6,951 nt of DNA from Syntrophomonadaceae bacterium (GTDB taxonomy: Bacteria; Bacillota; Syntrophomonadia; Syntrophomonadales; Syntrophomonadaceae). The stretch is taken from NCBI GenBank assembly GCA_030526885.1, contig JAUNBV010000067.1, positions 1-6,951 on the forward strand, read 5' to 3'. The position numbers were made by a program, and so were the translations under genes. The notes beneath the pieces were generated by a model that made no database searches, had not been told where the DNA came from, and saw nothing but the letters and a program-made list of their open reading frames with translations. Positions 5,429 through 6,951 of this stretch are shown piece after piece. Every line of letters begins with the position of its first letter. Within the stretch, counting starts at the first letter, position 1.

Positions 5429-6238
5429 GTGTTTATAATCATCAGGCGGCGGCGATTGCTGTTGTTTATGGGAATCATGGCGCTGGCGCTGTTGTGCGTG
5501 GGGGGGCTTAAGGTGGCCAGCAACGCGCAGTTGCAAGCGTGGTATAGGGAAGGCATCCTGGTCAGGGGGATAGACACGGAGGAAAAGGTGGTGGCGCTCA
5601 CCTTTGACGACGGCCCCGACCCGCAGGGCACGCCGGCGGTGCTGTCCGCGCTGGCAAAGCATGATATAAAGGCTACCTTTTTTGTGATGGGGAAAAGGGC
5701 TAAGGAGTATCCCAAGCTGCTGCTCGGCGTAGCGGCGGCGGGGCATGAACTCGGTAATCATTCATATCAGCACAATTATTACAACCATTATGATTATGAA
5801 TTCATCCGCGAGGATATCAACCGCACCCAGAGCCTGCTAAACGAGCTGACCGGCGAAGCGCCCGCGCTGCTCCGCGCCCCCGGCGGCAACCTGACCAACG
5901 ATGTGATAAAAGCGGCGCGGGAGTTAGAGCTTATGCTGGTAAACTGGGGCTCGGACAGCCGGGATTGGGAAAACGGCAAATCGGCGGAGTCCATCGCCGC
6001 CCATGTGCTAGACCATGTCGGGCCGGGGCAGATAATCCTGCTGCACGACGGCTGCCCCAACTCCCTGCATACCGCCGCGGCGCTGGATACCATCATCACC
6101 GCTCTCACCGCGCAGGGCTACCGCTTCGTCACCGTGTCGGAGCTACTGGCCCTGGCCACGCCGGAGCCCGTCTCATCCGATGCGCGCCCGGGGGTGGCGC
6201 CGGCGGCGGCAGGCATAAATAAGGCGGATGCGGAGTAG
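5429..6238 (+). CDS. Exported polysaccharide deacetylase (NodB domain), canonical motifs
   Basis: A 269-residue protein beginning at GTG. An N-terminal R-R-R-R cluster and a hydrophobic helix (about residues 10-28) act as a signal anchor without a clear cleavage site. The NodB deacetylase domain covers about 50-245. All five family motifs are visible: T58-F-D60-D61-G-P-D; H111-S-Y-Q-H115; R149-A-P-G-G; the W173-G-S-D176-S-R-D179-W180 block; and L205-H206-D207. By analogy with the family, D60 is the catalytic base and D61, H111 and H115 bind the metal. The expected reaction is removal of N-acetyl groups from an envelope polymer, most likely peptidoglycan; chitin-like polymers cannot be excluded. 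The last 25 or so residues are Ala/Pro-rich and look disordered. It is followed after 34 bases by a second deacetylase, indicating an operon. It most resembles Firmicute peptidoglycan deacetylases of the PdaA/YheN/YlxY kind, but the exact subfamily is not settled by eye. Confidence 0.88.
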   Translation: MFIIIRRRRLLLFMGIMALALLCVGGLKVASNAQLQAWYREGILVRGIDTEEKVVALTFDDGPDPQGTPAVLSALAKHDIKATFFVMGKRAKEYPKLLLGVAAAGHELGNHSYQHNYYNHYDYEFIREDINRTQSLLNELTGEAPALLRAPGGNLTNDVIKAARELELMLVNWGSDSRDWENGKSAESIAAHVLDHVGPGQIILLHDGCPNSLHTAAALDTIITALTAQGYRFVTVSELLALATPEPVSSDARPGVAPAAAGINKADAE

Positions 6239-6257
6239 ACATGTAAAAAAGTAAAAC

Positions 6258-6265
6258 GGAGGGGG
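6258..6265 (+). promoter_or_regulatory. Ribosome binding site of pdaB
   Basis: GGAGGGGG lies 7 bases before GTG 6273. A TTG at 6271 overlaps but is in another frame. The strong site, and a 34-base gap from the upstream stop without a terminator, support a two-gene operon. Confidence 0.7.
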
Positions 6266-6272
6266 AAGCGTT

Positions 6273-6951
6273 GTGCCTAAAATCTTTGGTTTTTATCAGA
6301 TAAAAAAAGGCGGCAAAGCATTGGTCGCCGGGTTGATCGTGATGGCGCTGATGTGCGGCAGCGCGGTCTATGTAAACGCCACTGCCAAGCTGAAACCAAT
6401 CTATGAAGTGGAAACGGATGAAAAGGTGGTGGCCCTGACCTTTGACATCAGTTGGGGCAATGTGACGCCCCTGCCGGTGATAGACATTTTAAAGGAGCAG
6501 GGCGTACGGAGCACCATGTTCCTTTCCGGGCCGTGGGTGAAGCAATACCCGGAGATACCGCAGCGGCTGGTGGAGGATGGGCATGAGATCGCATCCCACG
6601 GCTACCGCCATATCAATTTGAGCGAGCTGGGCGCCGCCGAAATCCAGGAGGAGGTACAAAAGGCGCACAATAACATAAAAGAAGTGACCGGGGTCGAACC
6701 CAACCTTATCCGCACCCCCAACGGCGACTATAACGACGTGGTGGTGAAGGCCATCCGCGATATGGGTTACGAAGTCATACAGTGGTCGGTGGACAGCCTG
6801 GACTGGATGAATCCCGGCGTGGATACCATCATTGAGCGGGTGACGCAAAAGGTGCATCCCGGCGCCATCATCCTGATGCATGCCTCCGATACCTGCAAGC
6901 AAACCGCCGAGGCCTTGCCCGCCGTCATTCAAAGCCTGAAGGAGCAGGGCT
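6273..6951 (+). CDS. pdaB: Sporulation polysaccharide deacetylase PdaB (3' truncated)
   Basis: The frame stays open from GTG 6273 to the window edge, giving 226 codons plus one base. The N-terminus has a positive stretch and a membrane helix at about residues 16-34, then the NodB domain from about 50. Hallmarks of the PdaB spore family are present: T56-F57-D58-I-S-W-G (the second Asp of the usual FDD is Ile); H109-G-Y-R-H113; R147-T-P-N-G-D-Y-N; Q170-W-S-V-D174-S-L-D177-W178 followed by MNPG; and I-L-M-H203-A-S-D. PdaB is needed for normal spores in Bacillus subtilis, where it acts on spore envelope or cortex peptidoglycan. The Asp-to-Ile change removes a residue that binds the metal in canonical deacetylases. 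It is shared, as I recall, by PdaB proteins generally, so it is a family trait and not damage. Only about 25-30 C-terminal residues should be missing. The gene is the best evidence that the host forms endospores. Confidence 0.9.
   Translation, partial: MPKIFGFYQIKKGGKALVAGLIVMALMCGSAVYVNATAKLKPIYEVETDEKVVALTFDISWGNVTPLPVIDILKEQGVRSTMFLSGPWVKQYPEIPQRLVEDGHEIASHGYRHINLSELGAAEIQEEVQKAHNNIKEVTGVEPNLIRTPNGDYNDVVVKAIRDMGYEVIQWSVDSLDWMNPGVDTIIERVTQKVHPGAIILMHASDTCKQTAEALPAVIQSLKEQG

Noticed and set aside
6489..6932. 147-codon open frame on the minus strand
   Set aside because: Antisense to pdaB, which shows all its family motifs on the plus strand.

Overview
The window reads as a GC-rich (about 60% by eye) endospore-forming Clostridia-type Firmicute. 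The evidence is a spore-type polysaccharide deacetylase with all the PdaB hallmarks, a surface protein with three S-layer homology repeats of clostridial style, strong AGGAGG-type ribosome binding sites, and frequent GTG starts. The species cannot be named from this sequence. All six genes lie on the + strand. The first gene is cut by the left edge and the last by the right edge. There is no tRNA, rRNA, CRISPR array or insertion sequence.

Layout: (1) 1-573, the C-terminal end of an SLH-domain surface protein. (2) 602-4670, a tightly packed signalling cassette. It holds a metallo-beta-lactamase-fold hydrolase, a GAF-HD-GYP protein (predicted cyclic-di-GMP phosphodiesterase) and a CHASE2 receptor-type class III adenylate cyclase. 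The three genes are joined by 4-base stop/start overlaps (ATGA at 1417, GTGA at 2865), so they are probably translationally coupled. (3) 4720-5244, tadA, the tRNA wobble adenosine deaminase, 49 bases downstream and probably on the same transcript. (4) 5245-5428, a 184-base intergenic region. It contains a strong terminator-like hairpin, a possible sporulation sigma-E-like promoter overlapping the right arm of that hairpin, an 11-bp inverted repeat close to the region's two ends, and several competing small hairpins. (5) 5429-6238 and 6273-6951, two tandem, divergent polysaccharide deacetylases. The first has canonical catalytic motifs; the second is PdaB and runs off the window.

How they may work together: the cassette places a putative cAMP-making receptor next to a cyclic-di-GMP-degrading enzyme and an uncharacterised metallo-hydrolase. 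This suggests a sensor module that senses outside the membrane through CHASE2 and inside through GAF, and changes two second messengers together. The two deacetylases are envelope or spore peptidoglycan modifiers and appear to form their own transcription unit. No wholly new system is evident. The most unusual points are the composition of the coupled cassette, a roughly 90-residue insertion inside the HD-GYP catalytic domain, and the architecture of the 5245-5428 intergenic region.
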